64,000 nt of DNA from Humibacter sp. RRB41. GTDB taxonomy: Bacteria; Actinomycetota; Actinomycetes; Actinomycetales; Microbacteriaceae. Shown here piece after piece: positions 27,265-36,383 of this stretch. The stretch spans positions 1-64,000 of the forward strand of contig NZ_JAKWJQ010000006.1 of NCBI RefSeq assembly GCF_022761015.1, in the 5' to 3' direction. The notes below the pieces were generated by a model, which was not told the DNA's origin, did not search any database, and was given only the letters and a program-made list of their open reading frames with translations. How positions within the stretch are numbered: position 1 is the stretch's first letter; the number at the start of each line of letters is the position of its first letter. A program made the position numbers and the translations under genes.

Positions 27265-28183
27265 AGTGGTGCGCGCCGGCCTCGAGCCGGCGGCGACCTC
27301 GTCAACCATCTCCTCGGTCGAGGTGCTCGACGAACGCGGCATCACCCGGCACGACCGCGCGCTCGGCGACTTCTCTGCGCTGCTGACCGGCAGACGGATG
27401 CTCGGCGCCGCCCGCCGGGGCAAGTTCCTCTGGCTGCCGCTGGACTCCGACCTCGAACCCGACGCTGAAGCGCGGCAGGCGGTGCTCATCCACCTCGGCA
27501 TGAGCGGGCAGGTGCTGCTGCGCGAAGCGGGGGAGCCTGCTGGGCGGCACGCGCGCGTTCGGCTGGTGGTGGAGCATCCGCTGCACGGCGAACTCGCCAT
27601 TCACTTCGTCGACCAGCGAACGTTCGGCTCTCTCGCCGTCGACTCCCTGGTGCCGACGCTGGATGGCGGAGCGGGTGGCGTGGGCTCGGACCTCGCGCTG
27701 GTGCCGAGCCAGGTGGTGCACATCGCACGCGACCCGCTCGATCCCGCGTTCGATGACGCGGGCTTCCTGGCGGCGCTGGTCGAGCGTCGCACCACGGTCA
27801 AGCGCGCGCTGCTCGACCAGACGCTGATCAGCGGCGTCGGCAACATCTACGCCGACGAAGCGCTCTGGGCGGCCAGGATGCACTTCGAGCAGCCGACGCA
27901 GACGCTCTCGAAACGGAAGGCGCGCGAGCTGCTGACAGAGGTGCGCTTCGTGCTGCAGAAGGCGCTTGCCGAGGGCGGCACCAGCTTCGATGCCCAGTAC
28001 GTCAACGTGAACGGCGCATCGGGATACTTCGCCAACAGCCTCAACGTCTACGGCCGACAGGGACAGCCGTGTCCGCGCTGCGGTACGACGATCGTGCGGG
28101 CGTCGTTCATGAACAGGTCGTCGCACTTCTGTCCGCACTGCCAGCGGATGCGCACCCCGGAGCGGTCCGCGCTCGCGGGGTGA
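27242..28183 (+). CDS. mutM: Formamidopyrimidine-DNA glycosylase
   Basis: MutM removes oxidised purines such as 8-oxoguanine and cleaves the abasic site. It starts at GTG with PELPEVEVVRAGLEP; after Met removal, Pro is the nucleophile and the adjacent Glu is catalytic. HLGMSGQ, the helix-two-turn-helix segment ISGVGNIYADEALW, and a C-terminal zinc finger (C-P-R-C-G then F-C-P-H-C) are present. The 313-residue length is slightly above average. It ends five bases before the stop of a convergent gene. Confidence 0.96.
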   Translation: MPELPEVEVVRAGLEPAATSSTISSVEVLDERGITRHDRALGDFSALLTGRRMLGAARRGKFLWLPLDSDLEPDAEARQAVLIHLGMSGQVLLREAGEPAGRHARVRLVVEHPLHGELAIHFVDQRTFGSLAVDSLVPTLDGGAGGVGSDLALVPSQVVHIARDPLDPAFDDAGFLAALVERRTTVKRALLDQTLISGVGNIYADEALWAARMHFEQPTQTLSKRKARELLTEVRFVLQKALAEGGTSFDAQYVNVNGASGYFANSLNVYGRQGQPCPRCGTTIVRASFMNRSSHFCPHCQRMRTPERSALAG

Positions 28184-28188
28184 TGAGG

Positions 28189-29175
28189 TCAGGGCGCGAT
28201 CACGAACCGTCGTCCGCGGGCGTCACCGGCCTCCAGGGCGGCGTGCGCGTCGGCCGTCTGCTCCAGCGAGAGCCGGTCGATCGGGGGCGAAGGGAGATCG
28301 CCCGCAGCGAGCGCCGTTCCGACGGCATCGGATGCCCTGCGCAGCTCGTCGACGGTCGCGTTGCTGATCGCGAAGCCGACGATGCTGCGGTCCTGCGTGT
28401 ACAAGTCGCCGAATGCGAGATCGTCGTGTCGGGAGATGCCCGCGATCAGCACGATGCGTCCTCGTTCGGCCAGAAGCGGCACCGCCTGCGCGAGGCGGAG
28501 CATGCCCGAGGTGTCGAACCAGACATCCGCGCCGTTGGGCAGCGCGGCCGTGACACGTTCGTCGAGGTCGGATGCCCGGTAGTCGATCGCGACCGAGCCC
28601 GCTTCGTCGAGTCTGGACACGTCGCCTTCACCCACCGTCGTGACGACGTGCGCACCGGCACCGGCGGCGATGCCGACCGCGCAGCCGCCCACGTTGCCGC
28701 CGCCTCCGCCCACGAACGCCGTGCCGTGTGCCGCGAGGCCGCCGTGCTCCACGATGCCCAGCCATGCGGTGCTCGCGGGATGCGCGATCGCGACCAGAGC
28801 GATCGGATCGACGCCATCGGGCACCGGGTACAGACGGTCGGCCGGCACGACGGCGAACTCTGCTGCTGCGCCCTGGCGCCCGTGGTGGCCGAGACTCGTG
28901 CACCAGACGGCATCGCCGCGGCGGAAACCGTCGACCGAGTCGCCAACGCGCTCCACGGTGCCGACGAGATCGCGGCCGACGACGAACGGGAACGTCATCG
29001 CGGTGCGATACGCGCCGCTGCGCACGAACGTGTCGACGTGGTTGACCGTCGTCGCGCCGACCCGCACGAGCACCTCCGACGGCGAGGGCTCCGGCATCGG
29101 AATCTGCGCGACGTGGATCGATTCTGCCGGTCCGCACTCGTTGATCACGGCGGCACGCATCGTCCCGGGCGTCAT
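28189..29175 (-). CDS. Zinc-independent quinone oxidoreductase-like MDR protein
   Basis: The 328-residue protein belongs to the medium-chain dehydrogenase/reductase superfamily, quinone reductase branch. It has the N-terminal GroES-like domain (MRAAVINECGPAE, VLVRVGATTVNHVDTFVRSG, GRDLVGTVERVG) and a Rossmann domain with the glycine-rich loop GGGGGNVGGCAVGIAAGAGA. The catalytic zinc ligands of alcohol dehydrogenases are absent, which favours an NADPH-dependent reductase of quinones or enoyl compounds. The substrate cannot be read from sequence. ATG 29175 overlaps the stop of the upstream GNAT gene by four bases, so the two are coupled. ATG 29160 (MRAAV) is an alternative start. Confidence 0.82.
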   Translation of the reverse strand: MTPGTMRAAVINECGPAESIHVAQIPMPEPSPSEVLVRVGATTVNHVDTFVRSGAYRTAMTFPFVVGRDLVGTVERVGDSVDGFRRGDAVWCTSLGHHGRQGAAAEFAVVPADRLYPVPDGVDPIALVAIAHPASTAWLGIVEHGGLAAHGTAFVGGGGGNVGGCAVGIAAGAGAHVVTTVGEGDVSRLDEAGSVAIDYRASDLDERVTAALPNGADVWFDTSGMLRLAQAVPLLAERGRIVLIAGISRHDDLAFGDLYTQDRSIVGFAISNATVDELRRASDAVGTALAAGDLPSPPIDRLSLEQTADAHAALEAGDARGRRFVIAP

Positions 29176-30254
29176 GTGCCGACCCTCTTCTGCCAGTTGC
29201 CGTCGAGGGCGTAGGCCTCGAAGCCCATCGCGGCGTTGATCGCCAACATCGGAGCGTTCTCCCCGGCATTCCAGGTCAGGATGCGCTCGACGCCGGGCGC
29301 CACCTCGGCGAGAGCACGCAGGTTGGCGAGCTTCACCGCCAGGCCGAGCCGGTGGCCGCGGTGTGCTGCGACCACCAGTGTGTCCCACTGCTCCACCTTC
29401 TTGGAGTCCTGGGCGACCAGCAGGATCGTGTACGCGACGACCTCGTCCGAGCCATCGCGCACGGCCGCGGCGACCAGCATCGGCTCGGCGGCATCGATCC
29501 AGCGCTGCTCCTCCTCGCGCACCCGCTGGGCATCCCAGCGCTCGGTGTCGAGCGCGATCCCGTCGTGCGGCACGTCGATCACCATTCGAGCCCTGGCTGC
29601 TGCGAAGCTCTCGACCAGTTCCTCCGGACAGTGCTGCCACCACGTCACGGTGCGATACCCGTCGGAGTGCGCGTCCGCCTGCGCCTGCAGGGCGGAGGCG
29701 ACGGCATCCGGCAGCGGGACCGTCAGCCTGCTGACCTCCTCGACCTGCCCGAGGGCGTAGCCGTTCGCCAGCGCGAAGCGTACGGAGTCGTCGTCGGCGG
29801 GCAGCCCGACAGGACCGGCCTCCGGTGCGATCGTCCGTGCTCCCGACGGGATGTCCGCGAGCACGTGCTCCGTGAAGGTCGAGACGTCCACGCGGCCGGC
29901 ATCGCCGACCAGGTCTTCGCCGCGCCGCAGCAGCGCCGTGCCGATCCCGTGTCGCCTCGCTGCCGGAATGACGTGCACCTCGACTTCCGCCGTGGTCGCC
30001 TCCTCCTCGAGAGGAACGGTGACGAGCAGCCGTCCGGCCGGCTCGCCGTCGAGTCTGGCGAGGTAGAGCATCCTCAGCCGGAACGGGCTCGGCCTGTACC
30101 ACGCGAGCTGGTCGGCGGGGTCGTACACGAAGTCGTCGTTACGCCACAGATGCAGCGCGCAGTCGTTGCCCACGTCGACGAAGCCCACGAAGTCGCCCGT
30201 CGTGTCGTCGGCGATCCGCTCGGGTACTGCGACGCGTTCGATGATCACTCGCAC
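29172..30254 (-). CDS. Tandem GNAT-family N-acetyltransferase
   Basis: The protein has 360 residues with two GNAT folds. In the first, the acetyl-CoA loop is VHVIPAARRHGIGTALL (Q/R-x-x-G-x-G/A form) at about residue 100. The second shows VVAAHRGHRLGLAVKLANL near residue 305 followed by TWNAGENAPMLAINAAMGFE. This two-domain type is common in actinobacteria, with unknown substrates. The start is uncertain: GTG 30254 has a GGGGG stretch about eight bases upstream; GTG 30248 and GTG 30284 are in frame. It is divergent from smc and translationally coupled to the quinone-reductase-like gene. Confidence 0.82.
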   Translation of the reverse strand: MRVIIERVAVPERIADDTTGDFVGFVDVGNDCALHLWRNDDFVYDPADQLAWYRPSPFRLRMLYLARLDGEPAGRLLVTVPLEEEATTAEVEVHVIPAARRHGIGTALLRRGEDLVGDAGRVDVSTFTEHVLADIPSGARTIAPEAGPVGLPADDDSVRFALANGYALGQVEEVSRLTVPLPDAVASALQAQADAHSDGYRTVTWWQHCPEELVESFAAARARMVIDVPHDGIALDTERWDAQRVREEEQRWIDAAEPMLVAAAVRDGSDEVVAYTILLVAQDSKKVEQWDTLVVAAHRGHRLGLAVKLANLRALAEVAPGVERILTWNAGENAPMLAINAAMGFEAYALDGNWQKRVGT

Positions 30255-30361
30255 GACGAAGAACCCCCGATCCCCAGTGATCACGAGCCTAGGACAACGC
30301 CCGGGAGGAGCGGCAGAGCGACCGGCCCAGCCGGCTGCCCGGTGCGGGCCTGGGTGTCGGG

Positions 30362-30367
30362 TACCGT
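30362..30367 (+). promoter_or_regulatory. Candidate -10 box (TACCGT) upstream of smc
   Basis: TACCGT is 44 bases before the smc GTG and would give a short leader containing AAAAGGGGG (30394-30402), a plausible Shine-Dalgarno. No convincing -35 was found. Confidence 0.35.
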
Positions 30368-30411
30368 AGAGACGGCCTCACCGGCGGGGCGAAGAAAAGG
30401 GGGCGTCGGGC

Positions 30412-33400
30412 GTGCATCTGAAGAGCTTGACGCTCAAGGGATTCAAATCCTTCGCACAGCCGACGACGTTCGCCTTCGAGCCGGGGGTGACCTGCATCGT
30501 CGGGCCGAACGGCTCGGGCAAATCGAACGTCGTGGATGGCCTCGCCTGGGTGATGGGGGAGCAGGGCGTCAAGACCCTGCGCGGCGGCAAGATGGAGGAC
30601 GTCATCTTCGCCGGCACCTCGACACGCGGTCCGCTGGGTCGCGCCGAGGTCACGCTCACGATCGACAACGCCGACGGCGCGCTCCCGATCGAGTACAGCG
30701 AAGTGACGATCAGCCGCACGCTGTTCCGCAACGGCGGCAGCGAATACGCCATCAACGGCAAGCAGTGCCGCCTGCTCGACGTGCAGGAGCTGCTGAGCGA
30801 CTCCGGGCTCGGCCGCGAGATGCACGTCATCGTCGGCCAGGGACAACTCGACGCCGTGCTGCACGCGAGCCCCGAGGAGCGACGCGGCTTCATCGAGGAA
30901 GCCGCCGGCATCCTGAAGCACCGCCGTCGTAAAGAGAAGACGCTGCGCAAGCTCGACGCGATGCAGACCAACCTCACCAGGCTGAGCGATCTCGCGGGGG
31001 AGATCCGCCGCCAGTTGAAGCCCCTGGGCGCTCAGGCCGAGGTGGCGCGCGAGGCGCAGACCATCGCCGCCGTCGTGCGCGATGCCAGAGCACGACTGCT
31101 CGCGGATGAGGTCGTCACGCTGCGCGGCTCGCTCGACGGCTACTCGCGCGACGAGTCTCAGCGCCACAGCGAACGCATCGTGCTTCAGGAGCAACTGGAG
31201 CAGAAGCAACTGCGCATCTCGCGCATCGAGCAGGAGCAGGTGGGAGACGCGGTCGACTCCGCCAGGCGCACCGCGTTCGCCCTGGAATCGGCACAGGAAC
31301 GGTTGCGGTCGCTGTTCACGCTGGCGAACCAGCGTCTTGCGCTGCTCGGCTCGCAGGCCGAGAGCGCCGAGTCGGCGTTCACCGTGACGCCCGACATGAT
31401 CCAGGCATCCAAGACCGAATCGGCCATGCTGCGTGACGGCATCGGCGAGGCGGATGCCGCGGTCGCGGCCGCGCAGACCGCGACGCGTGCCGCGCGTGGC
31501 CGGCTCGACGCCCTCGACGAGCAGATCGCGGCGCAGAGCGCACTGGTCTCCAAGCACGACCTCGAGCTGACCAAGCTCGCCGGCCAGGCGGATGCCGCAG
31601 CGCAGCGTCTGGCTGCCCTCCGCGGCGAGGTGCTCCGTCAGCAGAACCAGCTCGAGGCAGCGGAGCAGCGACGTACTGCAGCAGAGGACGCACTGGCAGA
31701 CAGCGAAGGCGACTCTCCGCTCGGTGCTGACGCGCAGAGCGAACTCGCCGAGGGGTACGAGCTCGCTCAAGCGGCAGTGTTCGAAGCGGAGGCCGAGATC
31801 GAACGGCTCCGCGACGAGCTGCGCACGCTCGAGCGCGAACGAGATGCCCTCTCGGGCCAGGTGAAGGCACTCGGTCGCGCCCTCGAAGCGCGCGACGGCT
31901 CAGCGGCGCTGATCGCCGCAGGGCGTGCTGGTGTCAGGGGACGCGTCGCCGACGTCGTTAAAGTGAAGCCGGGCTACGAGTCGGCGATCGCAGCCGCGCT
32001 CGGCACGCTCGCGGATGCCGTGCTCGTCTCCGACCGCGACGCCGCGGTCGAGGCCGCACGATTCGCATCGGCAGAGGACCTCGGCTCGATCGAACTCGTT
32101 GTCGAGGGCACAGCTTCTGACCGTGATGTCGCTGCGGTCCCGAACGTTCCGAAGGGCGCGAGGATCGCCGAAGATCTGCTGGTCGAGGCGACTCCGAGCA
32201 TCCGTGAGCTGCTGCGCAGCGCCATCGTGGTCGACGATCTGCAGACGGCGCAGAGGCTCTGGCCCTCGCTCGCACGCGAGGTCTCTGTGCTCGTGGCTCG
32301 TACCGGCGAAGTGTTCTCCAAATACACCCTCAAGGGCGGCTCCGGGCAGGGCGCCGGCCGCATCGAGCTGCTCGCGGAACGGGATGCCGCCTCGGCCAGG
32401 CTTCAGGAACTGGAATCCGCCATCGCGAAGGCGAAGAGCGAGCACGATGAGCAGCGAGAAGCGCTGCACGCCGCGAAACAGGCATCCGCGGCGGCACTGA
32501 CGCACCTGCGTGCCTACGATGCTCAGCTCGCCGAGCAGTCGGAGAAGAGCAGCAGACTGACAGCTCAGGTCGAAGCTGCCGGCGCCGAAGCGGAGCGCAT
32601 CGCACGCGGCATCGCCGAGTCCGAGGCGAAGGCCGAGGAGGCGAACACCGCTGCCGCTGCGGCGAAGCGCGCCCACGAGACGCACGCGTCGAAACCGCGG
32701 CCGATCCTCGACGTTGGCGAGCGGGATGCCGTCTCCGCCGAGCTCGAGGCGTGCCGCGAGGCCGAAGTGCAGACGAGGCTGGCGGCAGAGACCGCCAGGG
32801 AACGGGTGCGGGCGGAGGACGCCCGCACGACATCCCTCACGCAGCGTCTCGAGGGCGAGCGCGCGGCGGCGGCGGCAGCGGCGAGACGTGAGGTGATCCG
32901 CAGGCACCAGGTGGATGCCGCGGAGAGCGTGGCGTCCGTGCTGCCCGGCGTGCTGGACTCAGTCGACCGGTCGGTGAGCCTGGCACGCACAGAGCTCGCC
33001 GCGGCGGAGGCGGCACGGGCTGGGCAGAACGAGGAGTTGCTGGCCCTGCGTCGCGACGACGCGTCCCTCCGCGATCGCCTGCAGACCGTGAGCGAGAGCG
33101 TGCACGGACTCGAGCTGCAGATCTACGAGAAGAAGCTGCACCTGTCGAGCCTGCTCGAGCGCGCTGGGAACGAACTCGGGCTGGTCGAGGACGTGCTCGT
33201 CGCCGAATACGGTCCGCAGGCGCCCATCGCGGCGGAGACGGAGGACGGCGATGAGCGTCCGTTCGTGCGTGCCGAGCAGGAGAAGCGGCTACAGGATGCC
33301 GAGCGCAAGTTCGCCAGACTCGGTCGCGTCAACCCGCTGGCGCTGGAGGAATTCGCCGCCCTCGAGCAGAGGCACAAGTTCCTCACCGAGCAGCTCACCG

Positions 33401-33954
33401 ACCTCTCGAACACGCGCAAAGACCTGCTGACGATCATCGCCGACATCGACGAGCGCATGCAGGGCATCTTCACCGAGGCGTTCGATGACACCCGTCAAGC
33501 ATTCTCCGATGTCTTCCCCGTGCTGTTCCCCGGCGGAAGCGGCAGCATCCGCCTCACCGACCCCGACGACCTGCTCGCAACGGGCATCGAGGTGTCGGTG
33601 AAACCGGCGGGCAAGAAGATCGAGCGCTTGTCGCTGCTCTCCGGGGGAGAGCGGTCGCTTGCGGCGGTTGCTTTCCTGATCGCCATCTTCAAGGCGCGAC
33701 CGAGCCCGTTCTACATCATGGACGAGGTGGAGGCGGCGCTCGACGACGCCAACCTCGGCAGGTTGTTGACCGTGTTCGAGGAGCTGCGCGAGTCGAGCCA
33801 GTTGATCGTGATCACGCACCAGAAGCGCACGATGGAGATCGCGGATGCCCTGTACGGCGTCTCGATGCGGCAGGACGGCGTCTCCGCCGTCGTCGGCCAG
33901 CGGGTGGCCGAGCGAGACGACTCCGCACGCGACGAGGAACGCAAGTCCGCCTGA
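30412..33954 (+). CDS. smc: Chromosome segregation protein SMC
   Basis: SMC is the condensin ATPase that organises and segregates the chromosome. Its 1180 residues show the complete architecture. The N-terminal head begins MHLKSLTLKGFKSFAQPTTF with Walker A GPNGSGKSNVVDGLAWVMG; there is a long coiled coil (~170-490), a hinge (~500-650, with GRVADVVKVKPGYESAIAAA), a second coiled coil (~660-1000) rich in Ala/Glu/Arg, and the C-terminal head with ABC signature LSGGERSLAAVAFL and Walker B FYIMDEVEAALDDANL. The GTG start follows a GGGGGCG ribosome site. The stop lies within a perfect hairpin at 33949-33974. smc before ftsY and ffh is the usual order, here interrupted by one opposite-strand gene. 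Confidence 0.97.
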   Translation: MHLKSLTLKGFKSFAQPTTFAFEPGVTCIVGPNGSGKSNVVDGLAWVMGEQGVKTLRGGKMEDVIFAGTSTRGPLGRAEVTLTIDNADGALPIEYSEVTISRTLFRNGGSEYAINGKQCRLLDVQELLSDSGLGREMHVIVGQGQLDAVLHASPEERRGFIEEAAGILKHRRRKEKTLRKLDAMQTNLTRLSDLAGEIRRQLKPLGAQAEVAREAQTIAAVVRDARARLLADEVVTLRGSLDGYSRDESQRHSERIVLQEQLEQKQLRISRIEQEQVGDAVDSARRTAFALESAQERLRSLFTLANQRLALLGSQAESAESAFTVTPDMIQASKTESAMLRDGIGEADAAVAAAQTATRAARGRLDALDEQIAAQSALVSKHDLELTKLAGQADAAAQRLAALRGEVLRQQNQLEAAEQRRTAAEDALADSEGDSPLGADAQSELAEGYELAQAAVFEAEAEIERLRDELRTLERERDALSGQVKALGRALEARDGSAALIAAGRAGVRGRVADVVKVKPGYESAIAAALGTLADAVLVSDRDAAVEAARFASAEDLGSIELVVEGTASDRDVAAVPNVPKGARIAEDLLVEATPSIRELLRSAIVVDDLQTAQRLWPSLAREVSVLVARTGEVFSKYTLKGGSGQGAGRIELLAERDAASARLQELESAIAKAKSEHDEQREALHAAKQASAAALTHLRAYDAQLAEQSEKSSRLTAQVEAAGAEAERIARGIAESEAKAEEANTAAAAAKRAHETHASKPRPILDVGERDAVSAELEACREAEVQTRLAAETARERVRAEDARTTSLTQRLEGERAAAAAAARREVIRRHQVDAAESVASVLPGVLDSVDRSVSLARTELAAAEAARAGQNEELLALRRDDASLRDRLQTVSESVHGLELQIYEKKLHLSSLLERAGNELGLVEDVLVAEYGPQAPIAAETEDGDERPFVRAEQEKRLQDAERKFARLGRVNPLALEEFAALEQRHKFLTEQLTDLSNTRKDLLTIIADIDERMQGIFTEAFDDTRQAFSDVFPVLFPGGSGSIRLTDPDDLLATGIEVSVKPAGKKIERLSLLSGGERSLAAVAFLIAIFKARPSPFYIMDEVEAALDDANLGRLLTVFEELRESSQLIVITHQKRTMEIADALYGVSMRQDGVSAVVGQRVAERDDSARDEERKSA

Positions 33955-33974
33955 ACGGTACGGCCCGTTCAGGC
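33949..33974. terminator. Bidirectional terminator spanning both stop codons of smc and the FAD oxidase
   Basis: GCCTGAACGG (33949-33958) pairs perfectly with CCGTTCAGGC (33965-33974) around a six-base loop. It contains the smc TGA (33952-33954) and, on the other strand, the TGA of the convergent oxidase (33971-33969). Two genes thus share one hairpin. Confidence 0.6.
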
Positions 33975-35330
33975 CGAGAGACGACGCGCTCCGCGGATGA
34001 CGTCGCTCGGGTCCCGCTGTGCCTTCAGCGCCTTCAGCCGTGCGATCGCCGACGGGTCGAAGGCGTCTCCGAGCGTCGCTCTGCCGTCGAGGAAAGTGGG
34101 CACGTCGCCCGTCGCCGGTGTCGAGGCGACTGCGGCGTCGAGCGGCGCGAACGCACGCTCGGCGGCGGCGAGGGACTCGAGACTCGGCCCGATCACGCTT
34201 GCACCCACATACGACGCTGCGTCGATGCGCCCGGCGACCGCGTGATCGCGGCTGCCGGCGAGCAACGATCCGCCGAACGGACGCACCTCGATCCTGGTGA
34301 GACCGGCCGCACTGGCTTCGAAGAAGGCGTCGACGAGTCTCTGCGCCGATGTCGCGTCGTATCCGCTCGAGGCGCTGCTCCAGTCCTCGTACAGCATGGG
34401 GTTCGTCGGTTCGGCAGCGACTTCGGCCAGCGACCCGATGCCGAACACGGCGGTGCTGTCGCTCACAGGCGTGCCGAGTGCGCGCAGCGGAGCGATGATC
34501 TGGTTGCCGCCGGCGAAGCCGCCGATGTGCAGAACGTCGACCGACGCGAGCGTCTTGCCTCGCATAGGCTCTGGCACGAATGGGGCGTCGGGAAAGTTCA
34601 TCATCCCGAACGCGAGCCCGAGCGTCGGCTCCGACCGGGCGAGCTCGAACACGGCCGACAGCAGATCCGATGCCCGGTCCGACGTGAACGTGAGCTTGCC
34701 GCCGTAGAGCTCGTCGCCGTCGAACAGCGAGAACTCGATCGTGGTGACGACGCCGAACAGTCCGCCGGCGCCGCGCAGCGCCCACATCAGTTCCGGGTCC
34801 GAATCCTGGGTCACACGAGCGACCTCACCGGAGGCGTCGACCAACTCGACGGCGGTCACCGCTGGCGACTGCAGCCCGTAGCTGCGGGCGAAGAGCGAGT
34901 GTCCGCCTGCCAAGGAATAGGCAACGGTGTTCACCTCCGGGTTGCTGCCGGCCAGCGCGACGAGGCCGCTGCCGTCCAATGCGGTGAGCACTCGGCCCCA
35001 ATTCACGCCCGCCCCGACCCTGGCCACGCGACGATCGACGTCGATCGTCACCTCGTCGAATGCTCGGGGCCGGATCAGAACGACGTCGTCGAGATCGGCG
35101 CCGGCCGAGTGGCCGTTCGGCTGCGTCAGCACACCGAGACCATTGGCCGCCGCGCTACGCACGATCTGCTGCACATCCGCGACGTCGGCCGGAATCGCAA
35201 CAGCCGCAGGTCGCTGATCCACAGCGAGGTTCCATGCACGTCTCGCGTCGTCGTACCCGTCGTCGCCGGGTAGCAAGAGGGAGCCCGTCAGCCTGGAGCG
35301 AAGGTCGATGAGTGTGGATGCCTGTGCCAT
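33969..35330 (-). CDS. FAD-linked oxidase (PCMH/BBE-type)
   Basis: This is a 453-residue flavoprotein of the FAD_binding_4 (PCMH) family. The FAD domain covers about residues 30-205: PAAVAIPADVADVQQIVRSA, then TQPNGHSAG with the His that usually carries covalent 8-alpha-histidyl FAD, SLAGGHSLFARSYGLQSPAV, and LMWALRGAGGLFGVVTTIEF. The C-terminal berberine-bridge segment lacks the common N-Y-x-N tail. No signal peptide is seen, so it is cytoplasmic as read. Members oxidise sugars, alcohols or secondary metabolites; the substrate is unknown. ATG 35330 lies seven bases after TACGGT on its strand, indicating a leaderless mRNA. It separates smc from ftsY, which are usually neighbours. Confidence 0.87.
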   Translation of the reverse strand: MAQASTLIDLRSRLTGSLLLPGDDGYDDARRAWNLAVDQRPAAVAIPADVADVQQIVRSAAANGLGVLTQPNGHSAGADLDDVVLIRPRAFDEVTIDVDRRVARVGAGVNWGRVLTALDGSGLVALAGSNPEVNTVAYSLAGGHSLFARSYGLQSPAVTAVELVDASGEVARVTQDSDPELMWALRGAGGLFGVVTTIEFSLFDGDELYGGKLTFTSDRASDLLSAVFELARSEPTLGLAFGMMNFPDAPFVPEPMRGKTLASVDVLHIGGFAGGNQIIAPLRALGTPVSDSTAVFGIGSLAEVAAEPTNPMLYEDWSSASSGYDATSAQRLVDAFFEASAAGLTRIEVRPFGGSLLAGSRDHAVAGRIDAASYVGASVIGPSLESLAAAERAFAPLDAAVASTPATGDVPTFLDGRATLGDAFDPSAIARLKALKAQRDPSDVIRGARRLSA

Positions 35331-35337
35331 GCGCACG

Positions 35338-35343
35338 ACCGTA
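35338..35343 (-). promoter_or_regulatory. -10 box (TACGGT) of the FAD oxidase
   Basis: On the minus strand TACGGT lies seven bases before ATG 35330, fitting a leaderless transcript and deciding that start over GTG 35360. Confidence 0.5.
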
Positions 35344-35380
35344 GCGTCGGCCGCCGACATGCGGCGGGTATCACGCTCGC

Positions 35381-35480
35381 CTCAATCGCCCTTATCGCGG
35401 CTGCGCCTCAATCGCCCTTATCGCGGCTGCGCCGCTCAAGGGCTCAATCGGCCCGGCCATGCGAGCAAGCTCGCACGGCC
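35381..35480. repeat. 26-bp tandem duplication and two hairpins between FAD oxidase and ftsY
   Basis: A 26-base unit beginning CTCAATCGCCCTTATCGCGG is present twice without gap (35381-35406 and 35407-35432). CTCAATCG recurs at 35443-35450, and a variant (TCGATCGCCCTTACG) ends at 35500, where it merges with the ftsY -10 box. Two stem-loops follow: GCCCTT/AAGGGC enclosing GCGGC/GCCGC (35414-35443), and GGCC-x-TGCGAGC/GCTCGCA-x-GGCC (35455-35480). The element fills most of the divergent gap. No protein can be supported here. Confidence 0.6.
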
Positions 35481-35496
35481 GAACCTCGATCGCCCT

Positions 35497-35502
35497 TACG
35501 CT
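35497..35502 (+). promoter_or_regulatory. -10 box (TACGCT) of ftsY
   Basis: TACGCT ends six bases before ATG 35509, consistent with a leaderless ftsY transcript. The box is part of the last degenerate copy of the upstream repeat. Confidence 0.5.
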
Positions 35503-35508
35503 TGGGGC

Positions 35509-36381
35509 ATGGCTGAACGCTCCTGGTCGCTTGCCGGCGCGCTGCGCGGCATGTTCGCGAAGCGCACGATCGACGACGAGACCTGGGACGACCTCGAGAC
35601 AGCGCTGATCACCGCCGACTTCGGTCCGGCTGTCACTGATGCGGTGATCGAGGAACTTCGCGCGAAGGTCGACCGCTACCGCACGACCGATCCCACCGAT
35701 CTGCAGCGGATGCTCCGCGAGACCATCGAGGAACGCCTCGCCCGCTTCGACCCGACTCTGAAGCTCACGGATCGCCCGGCCGTCGTATTGGTCGTCGGGG
35801 TGAACGGCGTGGGCAAGACGACGACGATCGGCAAGTTCGCGAGGTTCCTCCGCGGCTACGACCGCACCGTCGTGGTCGGCGCGGCGGACACGTTCCGCGC
35901 AGCGGCCGTCGAGCAGTTGGCCACCTGGGCTGAGCGGGCGGGCGCACAGATCGTGAGGCCGCAGCAGGAGCGGCAGGATCCGGCATCCGTCGCGTTCCAG
36001 GCCGTGGAATACGCCAAGAGCACGGGAACCGAGATCGTCATCATCGACACGGCCGGCCGGCTGCACACCAAGGGCGGTCTGATGGACGAGCTGTCGAAGA
36101 TCAAGCGCGTCGTCGAGAAGCAGGCTCCGATCGCGGAGGTGCTGCTCGTGCTCGACGCGACAACAGGGCAGAACGGCGTTGCACAGGCCCAGGCCTTCAT
36201 CGAGCACGCCGGTGTGACAGGTCTGGTGCTCACCAAGCTGGACGGCTCGGCGAAGGGGGGCTTCGTGCTCTCCGTTCAGGAGCGCACAGGGCTGCCGATC
36301 AAGCTGATCGGCCAGGGCGAGGCCATCGGCGACCTCACCGGCTTCACGCCGCACGTCTTCGCACAGCAACTGGTGGGGTGA
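35509..36381 (+). CDS. ftsY: Signal recognition particle receptor FtsY
   Basis: FtsY is the membrane-associated GTPase that docks ribosome-SRP complexes at the Sec translocon. The 290 residues comprise the N domain (~1-75) and G domain: G1 GVNGVGKTTTIGK, DTFRAAAVEQL, G3 DTAGRLHTKGGLMDEL, G4 TKLDGSAKGG and the closing GQGEAIGDLTGF. The acidic N-terminal A domain found in many homologues is almost missing, as in other small actinobacterial FtsY proteins. Its stop overlaps an alternative GTG of the next gene. Confidence 0.96.
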   Translation: MAERSWSLAGALRGMFAKRTIDDETWDDLETALITADFGPAVTDAVIEELRAKVDRYRTTDPTDLQRMLRETIEERLARFDPTLKLTDRPAVVLVVGVNGVGKTTTIGKFARFLRGYDRTVVVGAADTFRAAAVEQLATWAERAGAQIVRPQQERQDPASVAFQAVEYAKSTGTEIVIIDTAGRLHTKGGLMDELSKIKRVVEKQAPIAEVLLVLDATTGQNGVAQAQAFIEHAGVTGLVLTKLDGSAKGGFVLSVQERTGLPIKLIGQGEAIGDLTGFTPHVFAQQLVG

Positions 36382-36383
36382 GC

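Noticed and set aside
35381-35432. Short CRISPR-like array
   Set aside because: There are only two directly abutting copies without spacers, and no cas genes in the window.
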